Shown here piece by piece: positions 43,034-54,531 of a DNA stretch of 64,000 nucleotides. The notes below the pieces were generated by a model that searched no databases, had not been told where the DNA came from, and was given only the letters and a program-made list of their open reading frames with translations. The stretch's first letter is position 1; every line of letters begins with the position of its first letter. The translations under genes were made by a program, and so were the position numbers. Source of the stretch: Jacaranda mimosifolia. Lineage: Eukaryota; Streptophyta; Magnoliopsida; Lamiales; Bignoniaceae. The stretch covers positions 48,270,503-48,334,502 of the forward strand of contig CM032117.1 of NCBI GenBank assembly GCA_018894105.1. Direction: 5' to 3'.

Positions 43034-43348
43034 TAGGGGTGTAAGATAAAGTTGAGCTCGAGCCGGCTCATGAGCTTTTGAATATTTTTAAATATTTTTT
43101 ATATATGTTAATTAAATAATATATATTAATAATTATAATATATTATTAATAATTATAATTTAAATTATTTTATTAATTTAACATTTGATTAATTATTATT
43201 AAATAAATATATATTAATAATTTAATATTTAATTTGATTTAAAAAAAATTTAGTGAGCACGAGCTCGAGCCCTTAAAAACAGGCTCATCGAGCTCGAGCC
43301 TGCAATTTTTGCCAAGCTCGACTTGAGCTTGACTCATTTACACCCCTA
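43034..43348. mobile_element. hAT non-autonomous element with perfect 8-bp target duplication
   Basis: A 315-bp element with ends TAGGGGTGTAAGAT (left) and reverse complement TAGGGGTGTAAATGAG (right), flanked on both sides by GTTGAAAC (43026-43033 and 43349-43356). An 8-bp duplication with TAGGG termini is diagnostic of hAT transposition. Subterminal GAGCTCGAGCC/GGCTCGAGCTC motifs are inverted. The core is nearly pure A+T. Confidence 0.93.
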
Positions 43349-43700
43349 GTTGAAACTAGAAATTGAAGGCACTATGCTGTTCTCCAAGCTAAACTCTACA
43401 GAACCTACTTCCCAAACTCAAGCTTTCGCCGCCGCACTGCCGTGTCTGCCACTCACAGCCGTTGCTCAACTTTCAGCTTCAATTTCCCGGTGGTCCGCCA
43501 GTCAGAATAGAGTGCATGTGGTACGATTGCGCTCTTGGTGATGAGAGGAAGCTTATGGTTGGGTTAGTTCTGGAAATTGGCTGTCGTCGGAGGGGATTCG
43601 CCGAAGGGGAGAGAATTGGCTTGCAAGTGGAAATTTGCCGGGGGGGGGGGGTTGTTTGCTATTTAAAGGATGGTTTTCAGTAATTACAAATTGACCCCTA
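43349..43700. other. GC-richer island, right half, ending in G12
   Basis: Continuation of the GC-rich island after the hAT insertion. An open frame at 43350-43541 is rich in Ala, Ser and Pro without a recognisable domain. A G12 run is at 43640-43651. Confidence 0.4.
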
Positions 43701-44595
43701 GAATTTCCTTTACTTTTCAATTTAGTCCCTTGTTTAATGAGTGCCCTACATTACCTATTTGACCCAAAAAAATTTAATTTGACCCCCAAAACTTTCAAAT
43801 GTCTTATAATTAAATTTTTTCCTACTTAAATTTTGACCCCAGATTTTTTTTAATCAAATTAAGATAATAATTATTAAATTTTTACCAACTAAATTTTTAG
43901 GGGTGTTACAATTTTCTATTTTCTATTTGAGTTGAATTTTCATGGTACCATGGATTTTCTGTTCTCAATATTGTTCATCCTCTTTTTCAAGTATTATATT
44001 CTTACTTTTTGGTTTGAGTTACCTTATATTTGTTAAGTTGTTTTTGTTTATGAAAGAACTTAAGAGTTTTTATATTTTTATATTATATCTTTGTAGATGT
44101 GATGCTAGTGTAACAAGCATTATTTTTCAGTATTTTTGATATTCATACGTTGTGATTTAGTGAAAAATTTTAATTTTGAACTATTTATCTAATGAAAAAT
44201 ATATTATTGATATTGCTAAAGATTGAATATAAATACAATTTGGTAAATTAACCAAAAATGACATTAAACCTAGAATAATTAACTGAGTGAAAGAGCCAAA
44301 TAGCCCAAAAAGATAAGCCAAACCTGCAAAGAAAAGTAGAAAAATCTTAATGGGCCTAAGTTCATCAAGATTAAAAACTAGAATATCAATCCCAAATAGA
44401 ACTTGAGCATAAGAAGTCATTTGCAAAAATTCTCAAAAGATCTCTCTGCATGCGTTCCAGAGAAAACGAATTGACACATTGTTATTTTCAAAAAAGACCT
44501 CGCTCCATTTCCAAGTAGCATAAATCATGAATTAAGTTCATTTTTACGTGAAATTAGAATTACATATATAATTATGCTTTCAAGTAAATTGACAC
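43701..44595. other. Intergenic DNA, no gene recognised
   Basis: Begins with repetitive phrases such as TTTGACCCC and TTTAGTCCC, common in dispersed plant repeats. No coding support. Confidence 0.5.
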
Positions 44596-44599
44596 AAAA

Positions 44600-45015
44600 G
44601 GGAATTTGACTGAGCTTATTTAAAAAATCTTATAAGCTCCTATATCTTATAAGATATTTTTGGAGCTTATAATATGTTAGATCTTATTTTTAAAATAAGT
44701 CATTAAAGTGTTTGGATAAAATAAGATCTTGGAGCTTGTAAGATATTAATAATGACAATTTTATATTAAAATGGTTAAAATTAAATGAATTTGTTGAAAT
44801 TTTGGAGGTAATTTAGGATCTCCTTATTTTTTTGAAAGAGTTTATAAGTTCCTGACATTTTATTTTAGAATCTTATACTTATAAGTTCATTTTAAAAAAA
44901 ATTTATCTAACATTTTCCAGCATCTTATAATCTTTTAAATATTTTAATTACGATATGTTTTAAGGAGCTTATTAGCTTATAAAGAAAAAAAAAATCTACA
45001 AGACTTATAAGTAAT
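44600..45015. repeat. MITE-like repeat with CTTATAAGCTCC motifs
   Basis: Inverted CTTATAAGCTCC / GGAGCTTATAAG motifs occur at both sides and inside. The segment 44868-44975 is closely related to 49734-49853 (both contain ATTTTAGAATCTTATA and ATAAGTTCATTT). Ends and target duplication not resolved. Confidence 0.5.
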
Positions 45016-45829
45016 CAAAGAGAGTAGAATATATGGAACTAAAAGTAATTATTAAACATCTTAGAAATTCAAAATAATTGTACCAATAAATAGAATGTAA
45101 AGTAAGCATTCAGTGACCTCCAAAATAGCGACCGATGGACAGTATAACAACGCATGAGAAGCACAGTCAAATTTGAATTTAGGAAATACTTTTGCTGGTG
45201 GGTCTAACATAAAAAGCACTCAATATAAGACAAAGAATGCACATTGAGTTTGGCCCCCTTAATATGAATAACCAAAATCGGATTGCTTTTGTCCCGATTT
45301 AATCCATATTTTAATACAATTTTTTTTTTTTTTAATGTTCAATTGAAAAATCCTCTTCAATGCAATTTGCATATTGAGAATCAATTCACATATTGTGATA
45401 CAATAGAATCTAATTGTAAGATTAATTTGATCAAAGTTGTATTATCAAATATCATTTTATTAACTTTATTTACAATAATAACTAAAAATATGATTAGATC
45501 AACAAAATTTTTGCCTATCCAAATACCAAGAGCTCAGCAAAATGTTTTATCAATAAGCAAAAAAATCATTACCATTTAAATGTAAAAGCAGGAGAAGAAA
45601 AGTTCTTTGTTTATGCATATGGTGGTTTATTTCCTTATAAAAAAATGGTAAAAAAAATCATCACATATTTTTGAAAATGCAGCGAAAAACCCCCTTGAGG
45701 CTATAAGTGAAGTGCGCACGTCCGTTTCATGAGAGTTTTTATGGTATTTTATATGTAAAATGATTATCGTGCACTTATTATATCAACCATTGGATTTTTT
45801 GTTTAAATGAATGGCCCAAATGAAATAAT

Positions 45830-46990
45830 ACTTAACATTTATAAAAAATATATAAAAAATATTTATGCATTTATATATATATTTAGACAACATATCATAT
45901 AAATATTATATAATATATATTATAATAATATAGTATTATATAATATATAATATATTATATACATATGTAAATATTTGGTTGCCATGGCAGCCATGCGAAC
46001 TGGCTAGATTCTTTCAATGGCCGCTGGCGTGTATTAGTATAAAAAAATGTTTTTTTAATATATTTATACATACACATTATATATATATATATAATATCAC
46101 CATATATCCACCAACTGCCATTCCTTCATTCTAAATTTTTGTGGCTGCCATGGTGGTCATGGCTGCCGTTAGCGGTCGGTGTGTATTGATATTATAATTT
46201 TTTTAATATATTTATACATATACCTTATAATGATATATATAAACACTTTATATACATATATATTATCATATATATACATATCCACCAACCTCCACGCAAC
46301 AAAGCTCGGCGTCACAAAATAATAAAAAAAAGAACGACTGCCATAGCTAGGTGGCCGTTGGCTGGACTTGGCCAGTTTTCAGGCTGCCATGATAGTCGAC
46401 CATGGCTGTCAGTTTGGATATTTGGGGAGGGGAGGAGGGGGAGAGGGAGGAGTTATATTATATATAGTATATACATATATATGTATATGTATATAAATGT
46501 GTTATAAATAATTATATATATGTATGTATACATATAATTTTATATATATGCATGTATATAATATTTTATAAATATTAGATAGTATTTGATTTATATAAAT
46601 ATGTTATATATTTTATAAATATAAAATTATGTAGTTTTGATAATTATATATATATATATGTGTGTGTGTGTGTATAACCGTATAAATATTAAATAGTATT
46701 TAATTTATATAAATATAAAATTATTTAGTTTAGATTAAACAAAAGAAAAAGAAATATATATATTATAAATGTATATAGATATGTTATAAATAATTTTATA
46801 TACATATATGTAAATATATAATTTTTTATATTTATATAATTATATATATATGTATGTATATATAATTTTATAAATATTAAATAGTATTTAATTTATATAA
46901 ATATGCTATGCATTTTATAAATATAAAATTATTTAATTTAGATTAAATAAAAGAAAAACAACAACAAAAACATAAGGATATAAAAAAATA
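45830..46990. repeat. AT-rich satellite-like region
   Basis: Dominated by TATATA runs with higher-order repeats: AATATTA(A/G)ATAGTATTT-containing units begin at about 46571, 46685 and 46873, and GTGTATT(A/G)...TTTTTTAATATATTTATACATA units begin at about 46031 and 46181. Short GC-richer islands with GGCTGCCATGG-like phrases lie at about 45980-46030, 46140-46180 and 46330-46410. Confidence 0.75.
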
Positions 46991-47440
46991 TTTTACATAT
47001 GAGGGTATTTTTGTCTATGCAATGTAAAATTCAACTCAAATAGATGGAAGGAGGTATTGAACCACAATTTAAAAATATAAGAAGACGTTTCAACATTTTT
47101 TTTATCATAAGAAGGTAAACTGATTCACATTTCACATGAAGATAAAAAGATTTTAGGGTTTAATTTTAAGGGTTTTTTGTCTATGCAGCTAATTATTCAA
47201 GGAATGTAGTTTATTTAAATTAACATCATTACTCTTCATTCCCATCATTACTCTTCATTCCTCCCCAAAATAATTAGGGTTTTAGAAAATATATTTAATC
47301 GATAAATTCTAGTTAAAATAGATTTTTGCTATTTCTTATTCATGCTAATTAATTCATTATTTACACAGATGATAATTATTGGGAAATAAATAAAACATGA
47401 ATTTAATATGAAGTGTCATCTTCATAGACTCATAGGATTT

Positions 47441-48377
47441 GAGCAAATTGTAAAAGTAGGACTCTAAATAAAATTATTTTGCAAAAGAGGATCATGTTTA
47501 AGACCGTGGCAAAATTAGGACCATAATTATAAAAAAAAAAAAAAAAAAAACAACAAAGCTTGCTGGAAAGCACATCGAGCTTATCGAAATATGCTTGTGT
47601 GATGCTTGGTTGGCATGTGCCACGTGTATTTTGATAAAACAATTTTTTTTTGCAAAAATATGACAATAAGTAAGGCTATTTTGCGAAACAGGACCGGAAT
47701 TGAGGAGTAGCAAAAAAGATAAACAAACTTAAGAAGCTGCAAAAAAGACAACACATAAAACTGAATTAAGGAGCAATATTGTCAATTTTCACCTAATGCA
47801 AACTCGCCAATTTACCCGATTTTGGATCATTAGCCATTTTTGGATGAACCAATCAAATTTTGTAGCATTCTAGCCTCATAAATTTTCACTTGATTTTGTA
47901 TCAATTGTCATTTTAGATGAATTGGACAAATTTCGTAACATTATATTCCAATGTTATCAATTTTTGCCTGATTGCTTGCTGCTCAATATTTTATTTTTAT
48001 GTGGTTATTTGTTTGTTGCTCCTTAATGTTTTGCTTCTTAAGATTGTTTGTTTTTTTTTTTTCATTTTTTTTATTTAAACTGCTCCTTAATTCCAGTCCT
48101 CTTTCATGAAATAACCTTACTTATGGTCCTATTTTGCAATTTGTTCTTTATCAAAGTATGCGTGGCACATGAAGAGGCCTAGAGCTATGCCAGCCGCTAT
48201 GCAGGCATATTCCGGCACTGACTGTGCTTTTTGGTGAGCTGACTGTGCTTTCCAACGAGACTTGTCCCTTTTTTTTATTTTTATTTTTTATAGCTATGGT
48301 TTAGTTTTGCCACAACCTTAATTCCAGTCCTCATTTGCAAATGGCATTATCTACGGTCTTATTTTGTAATTTTCCCT
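47441..48377. mobile_element. Foldback (Mutator-like?) element, copy 1
   Basis: About 937 bp with long imperfect inverted arms: the left arm carries AAGACCGTGGCAAAATTAGG, a poly(A) run, then GCTTGCTGGAAAGCACA; the right arm has the reverse order (GTGCTTTCCAACGAGACTTG, then TTTTGCCACAACCTTAATTC). Ends read AAATTGTAAAAGTAGGAC and, reverse complemented, AAATTACAAAATAAGACC. Outside both ends is ATAGGATT, an 8-9-bp direct repeat, compatible with a Mutator-type duplication. No transposase. Confidence 0.75.
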
Positions 48378-48787
48378 ATAGGATTCTAAATTCGTAAGTG
48401 TCCTGCTCTACTACCAAATGTAAGCAAAAACTCATATTTACAGGATCTTTACACTATAATTTAGATCACTATATATAATTTAATTATGTGTACCTTGCAC
48501 CTAGAATTGATGATCAACATAACGCTTTTGGATGTTTGCACGAACACCCTTGGCTAAATCTTCCTTTTCAAATTCCATCAACATTAACAGCTTTCAATGG
48601 GTCGTGCAAGCAATATAATCAGAATATGGAGTTGAGAAGAGACATAACCAATATTATAGTGAAACCCTTGGGCCCTCTTATTATGGGATTTCTAGGATTA
48701 GGCCTACATCAGTTGTCAAAACTAGTATGTCCAAAGGAGCCTTAACAGTAGTGGGTCAATAACAAAATACGCCTTATGAGTTTTATC
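48378..48787. other. Short spacer with an orphan open frame
   Basis: An 85-codon open frame at 48488-48745 between two mobile elements has balanced composition but no domain that I recognise. It has no TATA box or splice context that convinces me, so it is not called as a gene. Confidence 0.35.
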
Positions 48788-49197
48788 TAGGGATGTAAAT
48801 GGATATTAAATGGATCGGCTATACTGTTTTTATATTCGTATCCATTTAACTTTTCGAATATTCGGATATGAATTTAATGGATATTTAAAAATGATATCCA
48901 CATTCGTATCGGTCGGATATCGATCGGATTCGGATATATCTGTATTCGATTATAATTATTCAGATGCATTCATATTTTATTAAACTTATCCGTATTCGAA
49001 TTATTGTTTTATATTCATATTCGATGATAATTATTTAGATATCCATTTACGAATATCCAAATACGTGAATATATGAACCTATAACAATACATATTTTAAT
49101 TAATAGAAGGGACTATATAATTTAATTAAAACGAAAGCAATCAAACAAATAGTATAATTTCTAATTAATAATTGACTTTATAAGTGATTATTAGTAC

Positions 49198-49242
<45 letters not shown>

Positions 49243-49627
49243 TAATAATAATAATGGCATTTAAGTATATTAATTATAAAGTCAACCAATAATAATTATG
49301 TTGATTAACTTTATTCTTCAAGTTTTTCTCTATATTACAATAATTTTTTAAATTTATTCTTTTTTTCCTCCAATTCTTCAATTATAATTTATATATATAC
49401 ATATATGGATTATGAGATTTTTATTGAAAAATATAAATAATATATTATTTAATATATATATATATTCGGATCGGATACGCATTTACCATATCCGTATCCA
49501 TTTATAATCGGATATCTACTAATTGAATTCGGATAATATCGGCTTTAAAAGGATGCGGGTAAATTTTGTATAAACGGATACGAATGCGAACGGTAAATGA
49601 ATTTTCAAATATCCATTTACAACCCTA
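48788..49627. mobile_element. hAT non-autonomous element, 840 bp, perfect target duplication
   Basis: Starts TAGGGATGTAAATGGATATT and ends with the reverse complement of TAGGGTTGTAAATGGATATT; 19 of 20 terminal bases pair. Flanked by an identical 8-mer GTTTTATC at 48780-48787 and 49628-49635. Subterminal regions are crowded with CGGATATCCG/ATTCGGAT motifs in both orientations. It contains an (AAT)n microsatellite. No coding capacity. Confidence 0.95.
49201..49255. repeat. (AAT)n microsatellite inside hAT element
   Basis: About 18 ATA/AAT units with a single interruption. Confidence 0.95.
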
Positions 49628-49649
49628 GTTTTATCTCATATATTATATT

Positions 49650-52230
49650 AATTTGGCCCGTTCTAATAAAATTAGAAAACTTAGTTAATAGAAGTCCAAC
49701 ATGGAATTAGAAGAGCCTATAAGATTTTAACATCTTATTTTAGAATCTTATAATTATAAGTTCATTTCTAAAAAAAATTATCAAACACTTTATAACATTT
49801 TATAAACTTTTAAACATCTTAATTATTAGATGTTTTAAGAAACTTATAAATTCACACAAATACCCTCATAATTCATCATAACGCGGAGCACATGCTGAAT
49901 TTTACAAAAAAAAAGGTACAAATAAAATCATTCCAAGAATATTTACAATTTCTACTCTATATATATGCCAATTCAAAATCTTCCACGCTGTAATAACAGT
50001 TCACAACTTCGATGATTAAATTACTACAAATAATTTCTGCATAAACCCAGATTATAAATTTTATCTTAGGAACTGCAGAAGAAGATAATGCAGCAGATGA
50101 AATAAAATTAATTAATTAATTAAAGGGTCTGAAGTCCCAAAATAGTTTGGTTGAAGAACACACCTATTCCAATAATAGACATAGATAGATGCATACATAT
50201 ATACATGGTATAAACAAACTTTGGGAATGTTTGGTTATATTTCCCCAAAACAATTGGAGAAACATAACCAAACATATCCTTATTTTCCCTTCAAAACACA
50301 CATTTTTCAATATATACATACATATATTATATATATATATATATACATCATATATATATTTTTATTATTTTAACGTTAAAGAAATCACTCAATTCCATTT
50401 TCATCCAAAAAATTAAAAAAAAAAACATTGATTTGACAGCTACAGTAAAAATGTCTCCCTCAAAACATATTAAAAAACAACTTTCACATTCTCCAATAAT
50501 TCATTCTCCCAAAACACATAATAAAATCATACAAAAAAACACAATCAAACATTCCCTTTACTTTTTATCTATGCACAGTGAAATCATCCCTTTAAATGCC
50601 TTAGAAGATAGGGAAGCCATAAGCTCCACACATTGCCCTTGAGGATTAATTAACCTCCATCCTAAGTGACAAGCTATATATATCATCAGTTGTCCTCTTA
50701 TGCCCGCCCCCCACATTTCCACCATTCTATTTTTCCACCCATACCGAATTCATGGACCACTCATCACATGCTCAGATCTTTGTCTAAATATCTGCAAGTC
50801 CTTAATTTGGCATTGTCTATCCAGTTAAGGCTCGCTTGGTTGCATTTCCAGAGTCATTTTCAGCCTCCGTGTACTTTTAAAAGTTGAAAAAGTAGTTGTA
50901 ATTTGGAAAATGAAAATAAAATTGTATTTGGATGTTTTGTTGGAAAGTAATTATTAGAGTAGATATATGATTGAAAAATTAGTTGATTTATATTATTTTA
51001 TATTTAAAGAAGATTCATATTTTAAAATATATGTAAACTTTATTAATTTTAAAATGATAGTGGGTATTTTATGCTAAATCAAATTTGAATTTGATTGATA
51101 TGATAGGTTTAGAAAAAATTGAAAATGAAAATAGGAATATTTTTAGTGAAAATGGATAGAAAGTTATAGTTTTCAATTTTCAAATAGTAATGAAAATAAA
51201 AAGGGTGTTTGAAAGCAAAATCAAACATGCACTTAGGTTATGATTACATAAGTAGAATTAATCATTCAAATTACATAAAATTCAAGAAAAATTGTCTGCA
51301 AATTTCGTTATATAAAACCAAATGCAAGTATGTTTCCTGTGCTGATTATCACAAACAAAATTAGATGCTGGAGAGGCACTTAATCTTAGGATTAGAGCAT
51401 TTGAATAAATAAATAAATAAAACCCTTCTTTTTTATGCGAAAGTAATTATTGGTTTACTGTTTGATTAGGACAAAGGTTGAATGAATACATAACTATTTG
51501 CAACATTAAACTACGAAAAGTAAGTTGCTTTCGTCGTGATTACTTTCTACTATCACAAATTAAATATGGTGTCGACCGCTAGCTACAAGTAGTTTATCAT
51601 GCAATTAATTAGGTAACCTGCAGCTGTGACTAGATACAGCGATGCACATTTGGACTTTGAAATTTTACCACAAGTTAAGCCCAACTGTTACGGCCTTGTT
51701 TGGGAGTGTTCCATCGTAACAAAACTCTATTAATTTTCATTCAATTTTATTTTTTATTTTTATTTTTAAATTCTTTCTAAACCTATTCCTATTATCCTAT
51801 GATCGCATCAATTAATTCAAATGTGATTTGATATAAAATACTTACTATTATTTTAAAATTAATAAAATAAACACCTATTTTTAAAAAATAAATCTTTTTA
51901 AATATAAAAAAAATATAAATCAACCTACTTTTCAATCCTATACATACTCTAATTATTACTTCCAACATTTTGTCCAAAATCCAAACACATTTTTGTCCAA
52001 AATTCAAACACTGTTCTATTTTCATTTCCAATTCATAACAAATTTTTCAATTTTTAAAAATTCATGAAAACTGAAAAAACCTTTGAAAATAAAACCACGG
52101 GCTCTAAATAAAGGTAAAGGTGTACATTCTCTAACTCCACAATAGAACACATTTTAATTTTTTTCAAAAAGACCCCCCCAACAGTTTAAACCCCATTCTC
52201 CACATTCCCCCCCTCTCATATATATATATA
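49650..52230. other. Repeat-rich intergenic DNA
   Basis: Contains the relative of the 44.6-kb repeat (49734-49853), (AT)n near 50328-50344, and MITE-like ends such as GGCTCGCTTGGTTGCATTT at 50829 facing AAATCAAACATGCACTTAGG near 51220. No supported gene. Confidence 0.5.
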
Positions 52231-52246
52231 TACACACACACACACA

Positions 52247-54531
52247 CTAGCATTATTCCCGTGCTATGCACGGATTTTTTCAAGTTATTATATATAATAT
52301 AATTATTTAATTATAAATATAATTAAAAATAACAATGTACAAATAAAATTATCGTAAAAAATGGTCAAATAATTAGTAAAAAGTAAATTTAAGATTATTC
52401 AATGAGAAGTTAAATTTTTTTCTAAACTTCCAAAAATAAAAGTCTATGAATATGGTTACATATTTTATTAAAAATAAAAAATAATATGCAACCAAAAACT
52501 AATAGATAGTTGCATTAAAAAGTAAAAGTATATGAGAAGGATATAAAGCACAAGATTGCCGGCTTAAAAGTTATTGGAAAAAAATTAAAATTATAATACT
52601 TTAAAATTATGTTAGACTTAAAAGACAACGAGTATATATTAAGTTAAAACTTAAAATATAAACAATTAGACAATATATTGGATGCCAAAAATTTAAAAAA
52701 TTTCTTATTTAATTTCAATTTTTGAATAAAAATCAATTAAGCCAAGACAAAACTATGATAATAAAGAAAAAATTCAAAAAATAAAATAAATATATAAAAT
52801 AATTATAAAGTTAAAATCAATATTAGTATATAAGTTAAACCTTGTATTGACTCATAGTTTAGTTATCCAATAATTAAGTGAAGAAAAGAATTAAGAATAT
52901 ATATTGATAAAATAGTATTTAATTTTTTTAAAAATAGTATGAATTATACATACTTATACATACACAATTACATATATATGAATAAAAAATAAAACTTAAA
53001 TGACATACTTTTAAAATATAAATATTCAAAAAGTGAAACAAACTTTACAATTACCAAAACCGAAAAATAGATCTTATCCTATAAAATTATAAACTTAGAT
53101 AAACAAAAATAAAAGAATTTAAAAAATTACAAAATCTAACAAATAAATTAATAACTTAATTCAAAGAATGAATTAAAGGATACTAAATGTATAAAAATTT
53201 AAATAAAATAAAAATTAACTGACAAAATTTATCAATAATTGAAGAGAAAAATATAATTAATAAAAATTAAATTAAATTAAAAAATATTAAGAGCAATTAC
53301 TATATATCTCATCTCGTAAAATTATAAAATTAAAAGAACAAAAAAGGAATTTAAAAATTAAAAAATTAAAAAATGAATTGATAACTTAAACTAAGTAATA
53401 AACAAAAAAGATGATAAAATTTTTTACAAAATTAATAGCAATAAAAGCTAAATGATAGACTTTATTTATGGTTGAAAAGAAAATTATAGCATTAAAATGA
53501 AAAAAGTCTCTTTCATCATGTACATAACATCCCTAAAATAAACACACACACACACACACAAAAAAGAAATCAAAAAAGTGAATAACAAAATCAAGCAATC
53601 AATTATAAACAATTTGTAGAATAAAATAAAGAGGCACACAAAGAGATAGAGGAAAAAAAATGCTAGAAAATAAAGAGGCACACAGAGAATGGAGTGAAAA
53701 AATATGCTAGAAACTGATAGTATTAATAAAATGACTTTCGAAATACTCTATATATAGTGGTATAGATATAAATTAGTAATTAAAGTAAGAGAAAATTATG
53801 AAAAACTTATCAAACTATAGAGCTCAAATAATCCAAGAATCTTTCACATATTGAGAGTAGAGATGAAAAAGATTTTGAAGATAAAATGAAATCATTTTTT
53901 TGGTATTTGAGATAAACAAAGAATAATTTGTTCTAATCAATAAAATGATTTCAAAACTCTAGATATCTTTAAAAGGAATAAATACTTTCAATTTAATTAT
54001 CAAAAACTAAAATTTAAATTTAATTAAAAAAACTCAAAATTCTAAGAATTCAAAATTTGATCAAAATTGTACAATTATAGGTCCCACACCATTCTGCTAT
54101 AAAATAATTGTAGAATAACAAAATTTATATATAAAATAAATAAAATATTTATCTATTAATCTTGTGATAAATTAAATTTATAAGATAGAATTTTGTGATA
54201 AGAGTACTTAACATGATGCTTATAAAATATTTTTTAAATTATAAACTTATTTAATGAGATAAAAATATGATTATACATATTTTTTGAATTATCTTATGAG
54301 ATAGAAACCTATATCACAATTTTGGATAAACAGAACATGATATTTTAGTTATAATAGATAAGCTGATCGTACTAAAATAAAAAATAAAACTAAATAAACA
54401 ACCAATGAAATTTTTTTAACTGAATTAAAATACTCAAAATTCTAAAAATTTGACATTTGGCCAAAATTGAACAATTAGAATCAAAATTGTATAATTGTGG
54501 GTTCCACATCATTGTGCTATATATAATAGTA
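52247..54531 (-). mobile_element. Helitron A (composite, non-autonomous)
   Basis: On the minus strand the 3' end is a perfect hairpin CCGTGC-ATA-GCACGG (52273-52259), followed by GAATAATG and the terminal CTAG at 52250-52247, then a host T: the canonical Helitron 3' end (hairpin, CTRR, T). The body is co-linear with Helitron B from 52247 to about 54101. From 54102 to about 54400 it has sequence not in B, and then a second copy of the 5' terminal part (TATATATAGCACAATGATG, minus) ends at 54531. No Rep/helicase frame and no recognisable captured gene. Confidence 0.85.

Noticed and set aside
48788..49627. CRISPR-like array suggested by the many CGGATAT repeats
   Set aside because: Repeats are short, irregularly spaced, in both orientations, and inside an element with hAT termini and target duplication; this is a plant genome.
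51696..52105. Additional MITE with GGCCTTGTTTGG and CCACGGGCTC ends
   Set aside because: The proposed ends pair poorly and no target duplication was found.
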